From Kaistella haifensis DSM 19056 (GTDB lineage Bacteria; Bacteroidota; Bacteroidia; Flavobacteriales; Weeksellaceae), in contig NZ_JASZ02000015.1 of NCBI RefSeq assembly GCF_000735695.2, forward strand, positions 1-53,085: a stretch of DNA of 53,085 nucleotides, written 5' to 3'. The translations under genes were made by a program, and so were the position numbers. The notes beneath the pieces are model-generated. The model searched no databases and was not told the DNA's origin. It saw only the letters and a program-made list of their open reading frames with translations. Of this stretch, positions 1-10,300 are shown one piece after another. How positions within the stretch are numbered: the stretch's first letter is position 1; each line of letters begins with the position of its first letter.

Positions 1-320
<320 letters not shown>

Positions 321-471
321 AATTAAATATTCCGAAGCTTATTTAGAAAAATTACCTGAAAATCTACTAGATCTGATAAAGGACATTCCAAAGGCGGAAC
401 TGATAGCTACTATTGTTGCAATTAATTCAAAAATAAATCCGTCCAATAGTTCTTTTATTGATGACTCAAGA

Positions 472-2043
472 ATGACGCAGATAGAATGTATCCGGATAAT
501 ATTTTTAGATACTAAAAATGATTTAACACATTCAAATTGTTTATTTTTTATTGAAAAATATCTTCGTACACCAAAAAATAATATTTTATTTTCACGGGTT
601 ACATGTCTATATGCTTTACAGGAAATTTTAGCAATTGATGATTTCTCTCAATCTACACCGGAATATACAATAGAAAATCGCGAAAATATTCTTAAATTTT
701 TATTAGCCGTTAATGAAAGGATTTTGTTATTTGATAAAGAATATCTCTCAGCAGGCTATGAGGGGCTTGGAGACAGGTTTTTTGAATATTTTATGTTCAA
801 AGAATTACCGCATAATCAATATTATCATAGTCTTAATCCAGTCAATTTTTCATATAAATCTTATTCATTTTTAAAAATTTTAGAAAATGATAAAAATTTT
901 GGCAATCACTTTAAAAAGTATTTAACCGAAACATTCCATGTTTCTTCATTATTAGATTTCTTCAAATTTATAATGTATACATATTTCAAAAGTTTTGATG
1001 AAAAATTACAATTGAATTATATTAACATTATGAAAACAGAAGTGTCAACAGTTAAGATTCTCGATGCTTTTAGTAAAGCAAATAATTTTGAAAAGCCACA
1101 TACAAACGATCTTAAAATTTTCGAATTTTTAAGCATAAAAAAGAGTCCTCTATTTAAAGGTGTCGATGAAATCGACAAAGATTTGATTACTTATTTGATT
1201 TTGGATAACAAAATCTTCTTAGAAAAAACCTATTCACTATTTATTAATGATTTTTGGTTTGATTATTTAAAACCTAATCAAATTTGCAACAGAACAGATT
1301 GGGGAAACTTTGTTGGTAATAATTTCTTTGAACCATTTATCGAAGAAATTTTTAAAGAAGCATTTAAAAACAATAAGAATACTGTATTCAAACATACTGA
1401 TGAATTAAAATTAAAGATTGATGGAAGAACAGAAGTTGAGTATGCAGACTATTATATAAGACAAAACAACAAAATCATTCTGGCAGAAGCTAAAAGTAAT
1501 TATCTACCGGTAATTAACGGTTACAAAACCGTGAAGACTAAAGATGACTTTGATAAAATAGATTTTGATAAATTTTACAAAGATTATGGTTTAACACAAT
1601 TAGCTAAAAAAACAATTAAATATTTTCATCAGTATAAAAAACTTTTAAATGACAGCTCTTTTGATTTTAATAAAAAAGTAGAACTTTTTCCAACGTTGAT
1701 CGTAAATGATGTCATTTTCAGTTCTGGATCTGCTTCTATGGCATTCAAAAAAAAATTTGAACAGATGTTAGAGGAAGAGAAAATTGAAATCGAAAATGAC
1801 GTGCAAAAAATCAATCCTTTAACGATTATTAATGTATCTGATCTGCAAAATATTCAAAACTCTTTAAAATATAAGAAACAAAATATTTTCAATATTTTTA
1901 GACATTACCATTCAATCTCGAGTCTAAAGGCTATTGCAAGAACCGGTAATACTAGTTTGGGCTTATTAACCGTAGAACATTCCATAAATAAGTTAATTAA
2001 AGAAAATTTAGTAGCAAATAAAAAATTAGATTGGTTAAAATAA
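472..2043 (+). CDS. PD-(D/E)XK-nuclease-like protein, 5' end lost to the IS
   Basis: This is a hypothetical protein, 523 residues from the first ATG. The frame is open upstream through the IS boundary (~320) to 289 with no ATG, and residues such as EAYLEKLPENLLDLIKD lie before the ATG, so the original start was probably removed by the IS. The C-terminal third has a PD-(D/E)XK-like pattern: Asp326, then a beta-strand-like segment ending in Glu339-Ala-Lys341 (ILAEAKSN), followed by a helix with LTQLAKKTIKYFHQY. That arrangement suggests a nuclease of the restriction-endonuclease fold. The long Asn/Lys/Phe-rich N-terminal part is unrecognised. It could be a defence or restriction gene. Whether it is still expressed is unknown. 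Confidence 0.55.
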   Translation: MTQIECIRIIFLDTKNDLTHSNCLFFIEKYLRTPKNNILFSRVTCLYALQEILAIDDFSQSTPEYTIENRENILKFLLAVNERILLFDKEYLSAGYEGLGDRFFEYFMFKELPHNQYYHSLNPVNFSYKSYSFLKILENDKNFGNHFKKYLTETFHVSSLLDFFKFIMYTYFKSFDEKLQLNYINIMKTEVSTVKILDAFSKANNFEKPHTNDLKIFEFLSIKKSPLFKGVDEIDKDLITYLILDNKIFLEKTYSLFINDFWFDYLKPNQICNRTDWGNFVGNNFFEPFIEEIFKEAFKNNKNTVFKHTDELKLKIDGRTEVEYADYYIRQNNKIILAEAKSNYLPVINGYKTVKTKDDFDKIDFDKFYKDYGLTQLAKKTIKYFHQYKKLLNDSSFDFNKKVELFPTLIVNDVIFSSGSASMAFKKKFEQMLEEEKIEIENDVQKINPLTIINVSDLQNIQNSLKYKKQNIFNIFRHYHSISSLKAIARTGNTSLGLLTVEHSINKLIKENLVANKKLDWLK

Positions 2044-2095
2044 CTGTCTTGACGAAAAAATTTATTACAACTATTTTAAATTAAATAATTAAACG

Positions 2096-2740
2096 ATGCC
2101 ATATTATATTCATAAATATCTGCCTTCTGAAAATCAAGATATGATTCATGGTGAAAGAATTGTGGAAACACAATCTCAACTACCATTCGAGAGTACAGAA
2201 TTTGAAGGTCCATTTAAAACTCTTAAAGAAATTGGATTGAACTCAAATATTTATCAAGATTTACTTAAGAATAATCCAAAAAGAGCTCAAAAAATATTCG
2301 AAGAAAATTTCATTGTAAAAGCAGAGAACATTATTATTTTCCCGGATTTAAAAGATAATCCTTTTATGAATTTCATTTATAAAATAATGCAGCACTCGTC
2401 AAATGGAAAGTTTAAATCAAACGATGTTTCTGGGATACATTTATTATCTGGTAGAGTAAGAATTGTAGAGGTTATTGCAGAAAATAAAACATTAGGAATC
2501 AAAAAATGTATTATTGAAGCTTTTAATGAGAGAACTGAAAAATGGATAAAAAAATCTGAGCCATCAACTTTTTTTCCAGAAAATTGGGGCTTACAAAAGC
2601 TTGTCAATGAATGCTATATTGCATTCACAAACAAAATTCAAATGGATGAGAACTCGTATCGTGGAAAAACAAGCGATAATATTGAGATCGAGTTTATAAT
2701 AAAAAATAACGAGTTGAAAACCTTATATCCAATAGTATAA
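2096..2740 (+). CDS. EndoU-family ribonuclease toxin domain, stand-alone
   Basis: A 214-residue protein whose C-terminal ~110 residues follow the bacterial EndoU toxin pattern (PF14436): a His in SGIHLLSGRVRIVEV, a strand ending EKWIKKSEPSTFFPENW, a helix LQKLVNECYIAFTNK, a KTSDNIEIEF strand and a terminal LKTLYPI motif. EndoU domains are endoribonucleases usually found as toxic tips of contact-dependent or polymorphic toxins. This one has no visible signal peptide or delivery domain; its first ~100 residues are unrecognised. The stop codon is followed in the same frame, with no gap, by the headless gene at 2741. No clear immunity gene is seen next to it. The assignment comes from motif recall, not a profile search. 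Confidence 0.75.
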   Translation: MPYYIHKYLPSENQDMIHGERIVETQSQLPFESTEFEGPFKTLKEIGLNSNIYQDLLKNNPKRAQKIFEENFIVKAENIIIFPDLKDNPFMNFIYKIMQHSSNGKFKSNDVSGIHLLSGRVRIVEVIAENKTLGIKKCIIEAFNERTEKWIKKSEPSTFFPENWGLQKLVNECYIAFTNKIQMDENSYRGKTSDNIEIEFIIKNNELKTLYPIV

Positions 2741-3997
2741 TATGATGAAGAGATTTTAGATGATATCGATGATTTAGAAGAAATTGTTGGAGATGATGCG
2801 TATGGAGCGTTCTTAAATGACCAAGCTGAAATACAGGTAGCCGATGAAATATACAAATATACCGATGTAGGTCTATTTGTTGTAAGTGAGAGCAAATATG
2901 CTACCTTAGAGCCATACTTGATAAATAATAACATTTCCACAGATATAATGGTTGCAACAGAACCTTCTGCCAGACAAATGTATATCCAGATGCAGCCTTG
3001 TAATCAGCTAACAACCGTTTACGATGATATAAACTACTTCAACGCTTTAGAATGCGGTTCAGGAGGAGGATATAATCCGCCGGGTGGTAACACGGGTGGC
3101 GGGACTAATCCGCCAGTTACTGATCCTAACATCCAGATGATGAACTTTATTAATGGCCTTCAAAATTGTTCTCCAACCAACGGATTGTTCGATGGCATAT
3201 TTGGCGACAGTGATATCTGTATAGACAAATATGAGAGTAAATACAGAGTGAAAACGAAAGCTTATAATTATAATTATTTCCTTGTTTACAATTTAGGTGT
3301 AAAAGTTAAACATCAAAAGAAAGGGTTTCTAGGAATTTGGAGTAAAGAGAATTGTCAAGAAATAAGACTTGGAGTCATATCCAGTCAATTTTCTTATGAT
3401 TATTCAAATAATTTTCAATACCCAGCTACTCAATACGGGATAACAACAATCTACAATAATAACAGCAGATTAATGTTTGACGCCAACGTAAACTGGTCCC
3501 AAAATGGTTTAAATATTGTTGGATACTCCACGCAGGCTTTCCCAAAAATTTTGCAGGATGACATTGTAATTGAGCAATTTAGTAATAACCAATACATCAA
3601 TCAGGCAATACAAGCAGGAAATAAACAGTTAACAGCTGATAAACTGAACCAACATTTCTGGAATTATATCGTGCCGCAAACAGGTCAATGGTGGCAGAAT
3701 CTTGGAAAAGGAACACCTGATGCAAATAATATTACTTATACGTATAAGGCTCCGACTTTAGGAAAAATTTTGATTCAAAAAACGCTGTACAGACATTCGT
3801 ATAATAATGATGTATTGGAAAAGTCTTTTGACTGGGGCTTTCAGATAGGCTTCAAAATGGGTGCTGATGGGAACATATCTCCTGATACAAGCGGAAGTGC
3901 ATTAAAAAAACCTCAAGAATTCAGAGTTTTGATGTACGGAATTGCGAAAAGAAATGGTGCTTGGCACGGCAGTAAAATTAATACTATAAATAATTAA
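2741..3997 (+). pseudogene. 5'-truncated secreted-protein gene
   Basis: The reading frame is open from directly after the EndoU stop codon to 3997, but the first ATG is at 2948 and the first possible alternative start (TTG) at 2918. Residues before these look like genuine coding sequence: an acidic DDIDDLEE stretch, then AYGAFLNDQAEIQVAD and YKYTDVGLFVV. They resemble the middle of a widespread group of secreted Bacteroidetes proteins that carry a signal peptide about 100 residues further upstream. The remaining part has a Gly/Pro-rich linker near 3056-3120 and a beta-rich C-terminus. I infer that the 5' half was lost when the EndoU segment was placed here. A short protein from 2918 or 2948 could still be made, but it would lack an export signal. 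Confidence 0.6.
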
Positions 3998-4000
3998 CCT

Positions 4001-4372
4001 ATGCGAACCACATTATTATTTGTTTTTATACTACTTCTAAATTCTTGCGAGAGAATTATAGAGCAAAATCAATTTAATAATGAACAAGGTAACTATACAT
4101 CGCCATACCAAGGAACTTGGTATGGCAATTATAGTATCTCCGGCGCCAATTCTACTTTTGTATTGAAAGTATTCAAAGCAGGTAATATTGAAGTTACTAG
4201 GAATACCGGTAACACTAGTGAAACATTCTATGGGCAGGTTTTGAATAATGGCGCATTAAGCTCAGTATATTCTCAATCTTCAGGATTTGCTTTATATGGC
4301 AACTTGAACGTTAAAAATGGTACGTGGAAACAGAATGATTTGTCGGGTAATTGGACTATAACAAAACAATAG
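4001..4372 (+). CDS. small lipoprotein
   Basis: A 123-residue protein with a type II signal peptide: MRTTLLFVFILLLNSC, with the lipobox LLNSC placing the lipidated Cys at residue 16. The mature part is small and beta-rich, with WYGNYSISG, FVLKVFKAGNIEVTR and a closing GTWKQNDLSGNWTI, a layout common in Bacteroidetes lipocalin-like or beta-sandwich lipoproteins. It starts three bases after the preceding gene stops and is six bases ahead of the next one, so the three were probably one operon. Function is unknown. Confidence 0.7.
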   Translation: MRTTLLFVFILLLNSCERIIEQNQFNNEQGNYTSPYQGTWYGNYSISGANSTFVLKVFKAGNIEVTRNTGNTSETFYGQVLNNGALSSVYSQSSGFALYGNLNVKNGTWKQNDLSGNWTITKQ

Positions 4373-4378
4373 AAAAAT

Positions 4379-4927
4379 ATGAAAAAAATATCACTTTCAT
4401 TGATGATAATTTTATTCTCATTGATGAACGCACAAGAAAATCCTACAAATAAAGATTCATTTTTCGGTATTCAAGCAGGACTTTTTGGAGCTAATATTTA
4501 TAATGAAACAAGTTTGTCAAAGGAATTTGTTTTAAGAAGTGAGATTGATTTTGAAACATCACTGTGGGGTGGAGATTTGTACTCAAAAACAGGTTTTGCT
4601 CTAACACCAGAACTATCAATTGCTCCCAAATGGTATTACAACATTAGCAAAAGAGAAAACGATGGTAAAAACACCAAATACGATTCTGCAAATTATATTT
4701 CTGCAAAGGTGGGTTTCACTCCAGATTGGTTTGTGATTTCTAATGTCGATGGTTTGGAAGTAAATCCTATGATTTCTTTTGTTCCAACTTGGGGCTTAAG
4801 AAGAAATTTTGCAAATCATTTTAATTATGAATTCCAACTTGGTTTAGGATTAGGGAAAATTTTAAAAACAGGATATAGCGTTCAAGCTGTTCCTAACTTG
4901 AGCCTTAGGATCGGTTATGATTTTTAA
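4379..4927 (+). CDS. outer-membrane beta-barrel-like protein
   Basis: A 182-residue protein with a Sec signal peptide (MKKISLSLMIILFSLMNAQ, cut after NAQ). The mature part alternates aromatic and polar residues in short strands (SFFGIQAGLFGANIYNETSL, EFVLRSEIDFETSLW, YISAKVGFTPDWFV) and ends with SLRIGYDF, the terminal Phe typical of outer-membrane barrels. About eight to ten strands would fit this length. It is the last gene of the short operon that includes the lipoprotein just upstream. The ligand or role cannot be read from the sequence. Confidence 0.65.
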   Translation: MKKISLSLMIILFSLMNAQENPTNKDSFFGIQAGLFGANIYNETSLSKEFVLRSEIDFETSLWGGDLYSKTGFALTPELSIAPKWYYNISKRENDGKNTKYDSANYISAKVGFTPDWFVISNVDGLEVNPMISFVPTWGLRRNFANHFNYEFQLGLGLGKILKTGYSVQAVPNLSLRIGYDF

Positions 4928-5122
4928 AAGAAAATACATTCAAAAATTCACTGTAAACATAATGTAATTTTTGAAAAAAGATATTCAGTAGCTACGAATT
5001 GCGAGTTTTATTTATTGCTCAAAGAAAAAAAATAAAATAGTGAGACTATGTGTACACGATAAAATGCGTATAAGGTCTCCTTAACGCTCAAGACCAAATG
5101 GAGCAACAAAAAATAATTTATT

Positions 5123-5371
5123 ATGAAAAAAGTAATTTTATTAGCAACTTTATCTATTGCAGGATTAATGAGTGCAAGTACTCCTATCTCACCTTCTGAT
5201 TCTTCAAAAAAAACAAATGTAAAAGAAGAAAAGATAGTAAAGATTGAAATTAAGGAATCTAAATCTGCTGACACATTATTTGTTGCATCTAAGACAAAGT
5301 GCTATGCATATGATTCGCACGGAAATCTTGTACAGGTACCTTGTCCACCAATTATTGTAATTGAAGATTAA
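5123..5371 (+). CDS. small exported protein of unknown function
   Basis: An 82-residue protein with a signal peptide (MKKVILLATLSIAGLMSAS) and a short Lys/Glu-rich mature chain containing two Cys, at KTKCYAYDSHGNL and VPCPPIIVIED. The two cysteines could form a disulfide after export. It stands alone: 195 bases without a gene lie before it and a strong hairpin terminator follows, so it is probably a single-gene transcript. No family was recognised. Confidence 0.55.
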   Translation: MKKVILLATLSIAGLMSASTPISPSDSSKKTNVKEEKIVKIEIKESKSADTLFVASKTKCYAYDSHGNLVQVPCPPIIVIED

Positions 5372-5379
5372 TAACCATT

Positions 5380-5420
5380 AAAGATGAGCCAAATCTTTAA
5401 TTTGGCTTATCTTTAATATT
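5380..5420 (+). terminator. hairpin terminator after the small exported protein
   Basis: The arms AAAGATGAGCCAAA (5380-5393) and TTTGGCTTATCTTT (5401-5414) pair along 14 bases with a single G-T wobble, around a 7-base loop. A T-rich tail (AATATTTTAAAAT) follows. It lies nine bases after the stop codon at 5371 and just before the next gene start at 5438. Confidence 0.7.
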
Positions 5421-5437
5421 TTAAAATCAAAATATTG

Positions 5438-6268
5438 ATGAAGGACATTAGAATAGCTTTAATACTCCTATTTTTAGGTTTACTATGTATAAATGCTCAA
5501 AGCAAAAGATTTTATTACAATTTACATTTTAAGAAGAATGCTGTAGATACTGTTTATAGTAAAGATATTCTTGTTTTGGAAATTAATAAGAAGTCTAATG
5601 TGTTCCTCAGCGATGAGTACATTGTTTCAGATTCATTGAATAAGGTGAATAAAGATAATCAAAGTTTTGCCTATCCAAAATTCAAAAATGTTGTAGAATA
5701 CCGTCAATCGGATAAAAGCTTCAATTTTATTAATAACCTTTCAATGAACTATTATCAATTTAATGCTAAGAAGGAAATAAATTGGAAAATTGTGAATGAC
5801 AAGAAGAAAATAGGAAATTTTGAAGTAATAAGAGCCACCACAAATTATGGAGGCAGAAATTGGACAGCGTGGTATTGTTCCGAAATATCATTACCATATG
5901 GACCTTACGTCTTTTATGGTCTTCCAGGATTAATACTAGAAATTTATGATGATGAATATAACTTTCATTTTTCATTTATCCAAAATAAAAACTACAATAT
6001 AGAGCTTAATTCTTCTGACATTATTAAAAATCTTTTTAATGACAGAAAAGTTGACATTAAGGAAAAAGATTGGCAAAAGGTACAGCTCAATTATTACAAT
6101 AATCCAATTCCCGAATACAAATCAGGAAAGGCATTTATAACCAAAGATTCTGGGGAGCAATATGGTCAAAATGATTATCGAGAGTTGGAGAAGGCCATCC
6201 AAAATCAGATTAAAAAATTCAATAACCCCATAGAATTGGATAAAACAGTTCATTATCCTGAAAATTAA
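5438..6268 (+). CDS. GLPGLI family protein
   Basis: A 276-residue secreted protein with a signal peptide ending in NAQSKR and the diagnostic motif YGLPGLILEIYD about 170 residues in, preceded by the usual GGRNWTAWYCSEI segment. GLPGLI proteins (TIGR01200) are exported, often multicopy proteins of Flavobacteriia with no established biochemical function. A TTG at 5435 precedes the ATG at 5438; the ATG is the more likely start. It sits after a terminator and one base before the second GLPGLI gene, so the two form a tandem pair. The C-terminal FNNPIEL is the normal family ending. Confidence 0.85.
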   Translation: MKDIRIALILLFLGLLCINAQSKRFYYNLHFKKNAVDTVYSKDILVLEINKKSNVFLSDEYIVSDSLNKVNKDNQSFAYPKFKNVVEYRQSDKSFNFINNLSMNYYQFNAKKEINWKIVNDKKKIGNFEVIRATTNYGGRNWTAWYCSEISLPYGPYVFYGLPGLILEIYDDEYNFHFSFIQNKNYNIELNSSDIIKNLFNDRKVDIKEKDWQKVQLNYYNNPIPEYKSGKAFITKDSGEQYGQNDYRELEKAIQNQIKKFNNPIELDKTVHYPEN

Positions 6269-6269
6269 T

Positions 6270-7024
6270 ATGAAAATATTTATTTTAATTCTTACCGGAA
6301 TTTCGCATTAATCAATGCACAGACTCATCGCTTTATTTACCAATTAGAAATTCATAAAACCGAAGACACTGTAAAAGTAAATATGGCTTTAGATATCAAT
6401 AAAGATTTTGTGAAATTTTATGATTACGAATTTGTAAAACAAGATTCTATTAGAAAAAGTGGAAAGCCTTTACAATATTTTTCACCATCGGAACAATTAA
6501 TATCAAGAAAAAGCAACACTGCCGAAAACAGGATGTACACTTCTTTTGGTCGTGACTATTTTGTATTAACTTCTACTGATAAAATGGATTGGAAAATAGA
6601 AAATGAAACAAAAAAAGTAAGCAACTTTACACTTCATAAAGCAACAACAGATTTCGGTGGACGGCATTGGACAGCTTGGTTCAATCCCGAATTCCCTTTT
6701 CAAGAAGGCTCCTATAAATTTCAAGGACTACCCGGTCTTATTTTTGAAATTTATGACTCCGAAGATACTTTCCATTATAATTTTGTGGAAAATAAAAATC
6801 TCCCAAAAACTTTTGACACAAGTGATTTTTTAGAAACGCACTACACTAAAAAGCCTATTTCTGTTTCTCTCGAACAATATCATAAAGTAAAACTCGACTA
6901 TTATCACAATATTGTTGAGGTATTAAAAGAATTTGCAAAAAAAGGAGGTTCCATCGCATCAGAACATGATGTTAGTTCGCCACAAGAAATTGAAAAAAGA
7001 AGAAAAGCTTTACATCTCATATAG
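6270..7024 (+). pseudogene. second GLPGLI family protein, frameshifted in the signal peptide
   Basis: An ATG at 6270 opens MKIFILILTGI but the frame ends after 13 codons. The continuation of the signal peptide and mature protein (FALINAQTHRFIYQLE...) is in another frame and runs to 7024. One extra T in the ATTTC run near 6300 would restore a normal signal peptide. The body has GGRHWTAWFNPEFPF and FQGLPGLIFEIYD. The first ATG of the intact frame, at 6383, would give a protein without an export signal. The C-terminus lacks the usual NPIEL ending. Either this copy has decayed or the base was lost in assembly. Confidence 0.75.
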
Positions 7025-7348
7025 TTTTTCACTTAATTCTCCGCCTGTTAAAAAAGTCATCTGTTGTTTTTTATATTACACAGCGGATTTACTGAAATTA
7101 TGAAAGTAAAAAAGTCTGTATACTGAATTTAAAATTAAAGGAATAACGCATATCGAAGATTATTGTCATCAAACTATAGTATTTCAATATTTGTGTTCAA
7201 AAATGATTTTTATTCTTATTTCATATCACTGATATTTATTCTGAGTAGTGCTCCAAAAGATATTAGCAATAAATTCTAAGTTTTAGAACATTATCTCTTA
7301 TTATAAATTTAAAAATCTTGATTATCTTTAAATCAAATAATAAAACGC
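7025..7348. other. intergenic stretch, nothing firm
   Basis: This is 324 AT-rich bases between the GLPGLI pair and the large NTPase gene. No open frame of substance and no strong hairpin are visible. It must contain the promoter of the NTPase gene, but no clean TTG/TAnnTTTG pair can be singled out; the nearest likeness is the AATATTTG near 7184-7191. A long 5' leader for the defence gene is possible. Confidence 0.4.
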
Positions 7349-10300
7349 ATGTGGGACTCATTTAATATTTATGGAGGAAGTTATCAAAATTCTTTTGAAA
7401 CATTATGCAACCAGCTTTTTGAAAGGTACCTTTCAAAAGAATATCCAAATTTGATTGACGAATTTAAAGTAATAAATGGCGCAGGGGGTGATGGGGGTAT
7501 TGAAGCTTATGGTAAACTATCAAATGGCAATTTTATAGCCATCCAATCCAAATGGTTTAAACAAGCTTTAAGTACTAATGAGCTTAATCAAATAAAAAAA
7601 TCCATAATTACCGCTCTAAATATTAGAGCAAATATTAATGAATATATTGTTTGTATTCCTCATAATGTTAGTTCGGTTAAAATTGGGAAAGGGAAAAAAC
7701 CGACACAAAATAGTGAAGACGTAAGAATTGAAAATTTTGAAAAAGAAATAAAAAAATCTTACCCAAATCTGAAAATCACGTGGTGGTTTGAGCATTCTAT
7801 TTTAGAAGAATTACAAAAAACCGAAAATGAGGGAGTCCGTAAATATTGGTTTGAAAAAGAAATAATTCATTCTAAATTTTTAAAAGACAAATTTGATTTG
7901 CAAAAAACCAATTTTTGGTTAAAAGAGAGATATGTTGGAGATCTTCATACTAAAGGTGATATCCAGAATTTAATAGAAAAACAGCTTTATAGCTTACCTT
8001 TTAGAAAAAAAATTCTTGTAAAAATTCTTGACTTTAAATATAAAGCTAATAATGCTAAAAGTATTTCTGAAAAATTCATCAATCATAGTTTAAAATCAGA
8101 TGAATTAACCAAAAAACTCAGACAAATTAATGATTTTATCGACGATTTAATCCTGAAGTCTTCTGCATTGGAAATGAAATTACTAAATGGAATTGAACCC
8201 AATTTAATAATTAATGATGATATGGAAGTTCCTATTATATATATCATTGAAGATAGCATTAAAATACTTAAATCTGTAAATCCCACCAATTTCCAAAAAG
8301 CAATTTATGATAAATTGGAGATTAGTTTGAGAGAACTCAATAAAGATGTCATTTATTCTTATTTTGACATTGAAAATGAATTAGTAACAATATCAACCAG
8401 CTTAATATTAGGTAAACCGGGAACAGGAAAAACTCTCGGATTAGCTTATGCAGTAGAAGAATGCGTAAACAAATCTGTCCCAGCTATACTAATCCAAGCT
8501 AAGGGTGCTAATTCAAAAGACTGGACACAATTATTATCTCAAGAATTAGAGTTGGGCAATTGGAATAAAAATGAAATTTTCAGTGTGCTTGAAACATTAG
8601 CTATTGGGAAAGATTGTGAATTAGCGTCTAATAATACTACCAATTTTGAAAACACAAATGTGTTAATTTGTATTGACGGGCTTGAAGAAGATATTTTGAA
8701 TGATGGAAATTGGTACAATAGAATTAATGAAGCCATTGAGATAACACGTAAATACAACAGAATTCGGTTTGTTTTCAGTGCCAGAGAATATTTTTATAAT
8801 AATCAAAGGTTACCCGATTATCAAAAAAACTATAAGGAGTTAAGATTAAAACGAGAGGGCGATGTAAAAGTTGAAGATGTTGCGAAAAAATATTGCGAAA
8901 AATATAATATTTCGATTGAAAATTATCAATTTATAAAGGGACTGGATAGTTTATTTGCTTTAAAATTATTTTGTGAAACATATCAAGGCTCTATTATTAA
9001 AAGAACCGAAATTGTTGAAACAACCACTTCTAAATTGATCAATTTAAAAATTGATAGAATAAATAAGGAATATTTAGAATCATTAGATTCACGAAAAGCA
9101 AAATCAAGAAATGCTGTTTTAGAATTTTTAAACATAGTATCTGATTTATTCTATTATAATTCTGAATTAAGCCATACTCAAATTTTGGATTTAGGAATTG
9201 AAAACAAAATAAAATATTTAGATGTCAATGAGATAGAGCTTTTAATTGAGTTTTTATCTAATAACGGAATCCTTATAAAATACGAAAGAAATGTAGATTC
9301 TGATTCAATATTAGAAGCAAAAGAAAGTTTTTACACTTTCAGTTATCAATCAATTCTTGAAATCATAGTTTCAAGCAAAATAAGTAACAGTATTGTAAAT
9401 GGAAAAATTGATTGTTTACCCGATTCTCTTTTTAATCCAATTCCCCTTTCAAGAGAATTAGATGATGAAGACTATAATCCTCATTCGGATTTTACTCCAA
9501 ATCGAAGAATAATTCAGGATATAATAAATGAAATATTTATCAAAAAAGGAAAATTAATCGGAATTGATGATTTTTTAGCTGCTGGTTTTACAGAAGATGA
9601 AATTTTTGAACTTCAGTTAAATGCTTTGTATGCTGTCCCAAATGAAATAAGTTGTATTTATCAAGATTGGGTTACAGAAATTTTTAACAAGGATTATATT
9701 AAAAGATTTCAAATTTTACAAGATTTGATTATACCGCTTTCATACGATAAGGATAGTTCATTTAACGCAATGTACCTTCACAATATTCTTAAAAATATCA
9801 CAAATCATTTTGAAAGAGATAAGTTTTGGTCTGGATTGGATGATTATGAAAGTGAGATCATGTCTAAGAAATTAAACTTAAGTAAGTATAGATTGTCACA
9901 ATGGTCACTAACCTCTATTCTTAATGATAGTTTCGATTTAGACGAAACAGATATGTATGATGGATTACCGTTAATCTATGTATGGGGATTTACTACTCTT
10001 GATCAAAAATTACGTGAAAATTTACGAGTTAAACTAACCAAATGGGCACTAATTCTTCCTTCAGAGTTTAAAAAGCTTTTAGACCTGATGTTACCTATTG
10101 ACGAACCACAAATTCTTGAAGATTTAGCTACAATCACTTTGGGTTTCGCAACAAAATGTAAAGACGGAAGTGCAATTCATGAGCTTGCTTTATGGAGCCT
10201 AAATAATATTTTCAATAACACTGATAAGTATAGAAATGTAGTTGTAAGATGTGGTTTTAGAACTATAGTTGAAAGAGCCTTTCAGTATAATTTAATTTCT

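Noticed and set aside
2638..2940. Reverse-strand 100-codon Ser-rich frame
   Set aside because: It overlaps coding sequence on the plus strand with good protein text, and its Ser-rich composition is typical of an antisense shadow.
4942..4975. Inverted repeat TTCAAAAATT / AATTTTTGAA after the beta-barrel gene
   Set aside because: The stem is almost entirely A/T with a long loop, so a terminator cannot be claimed with confidence.
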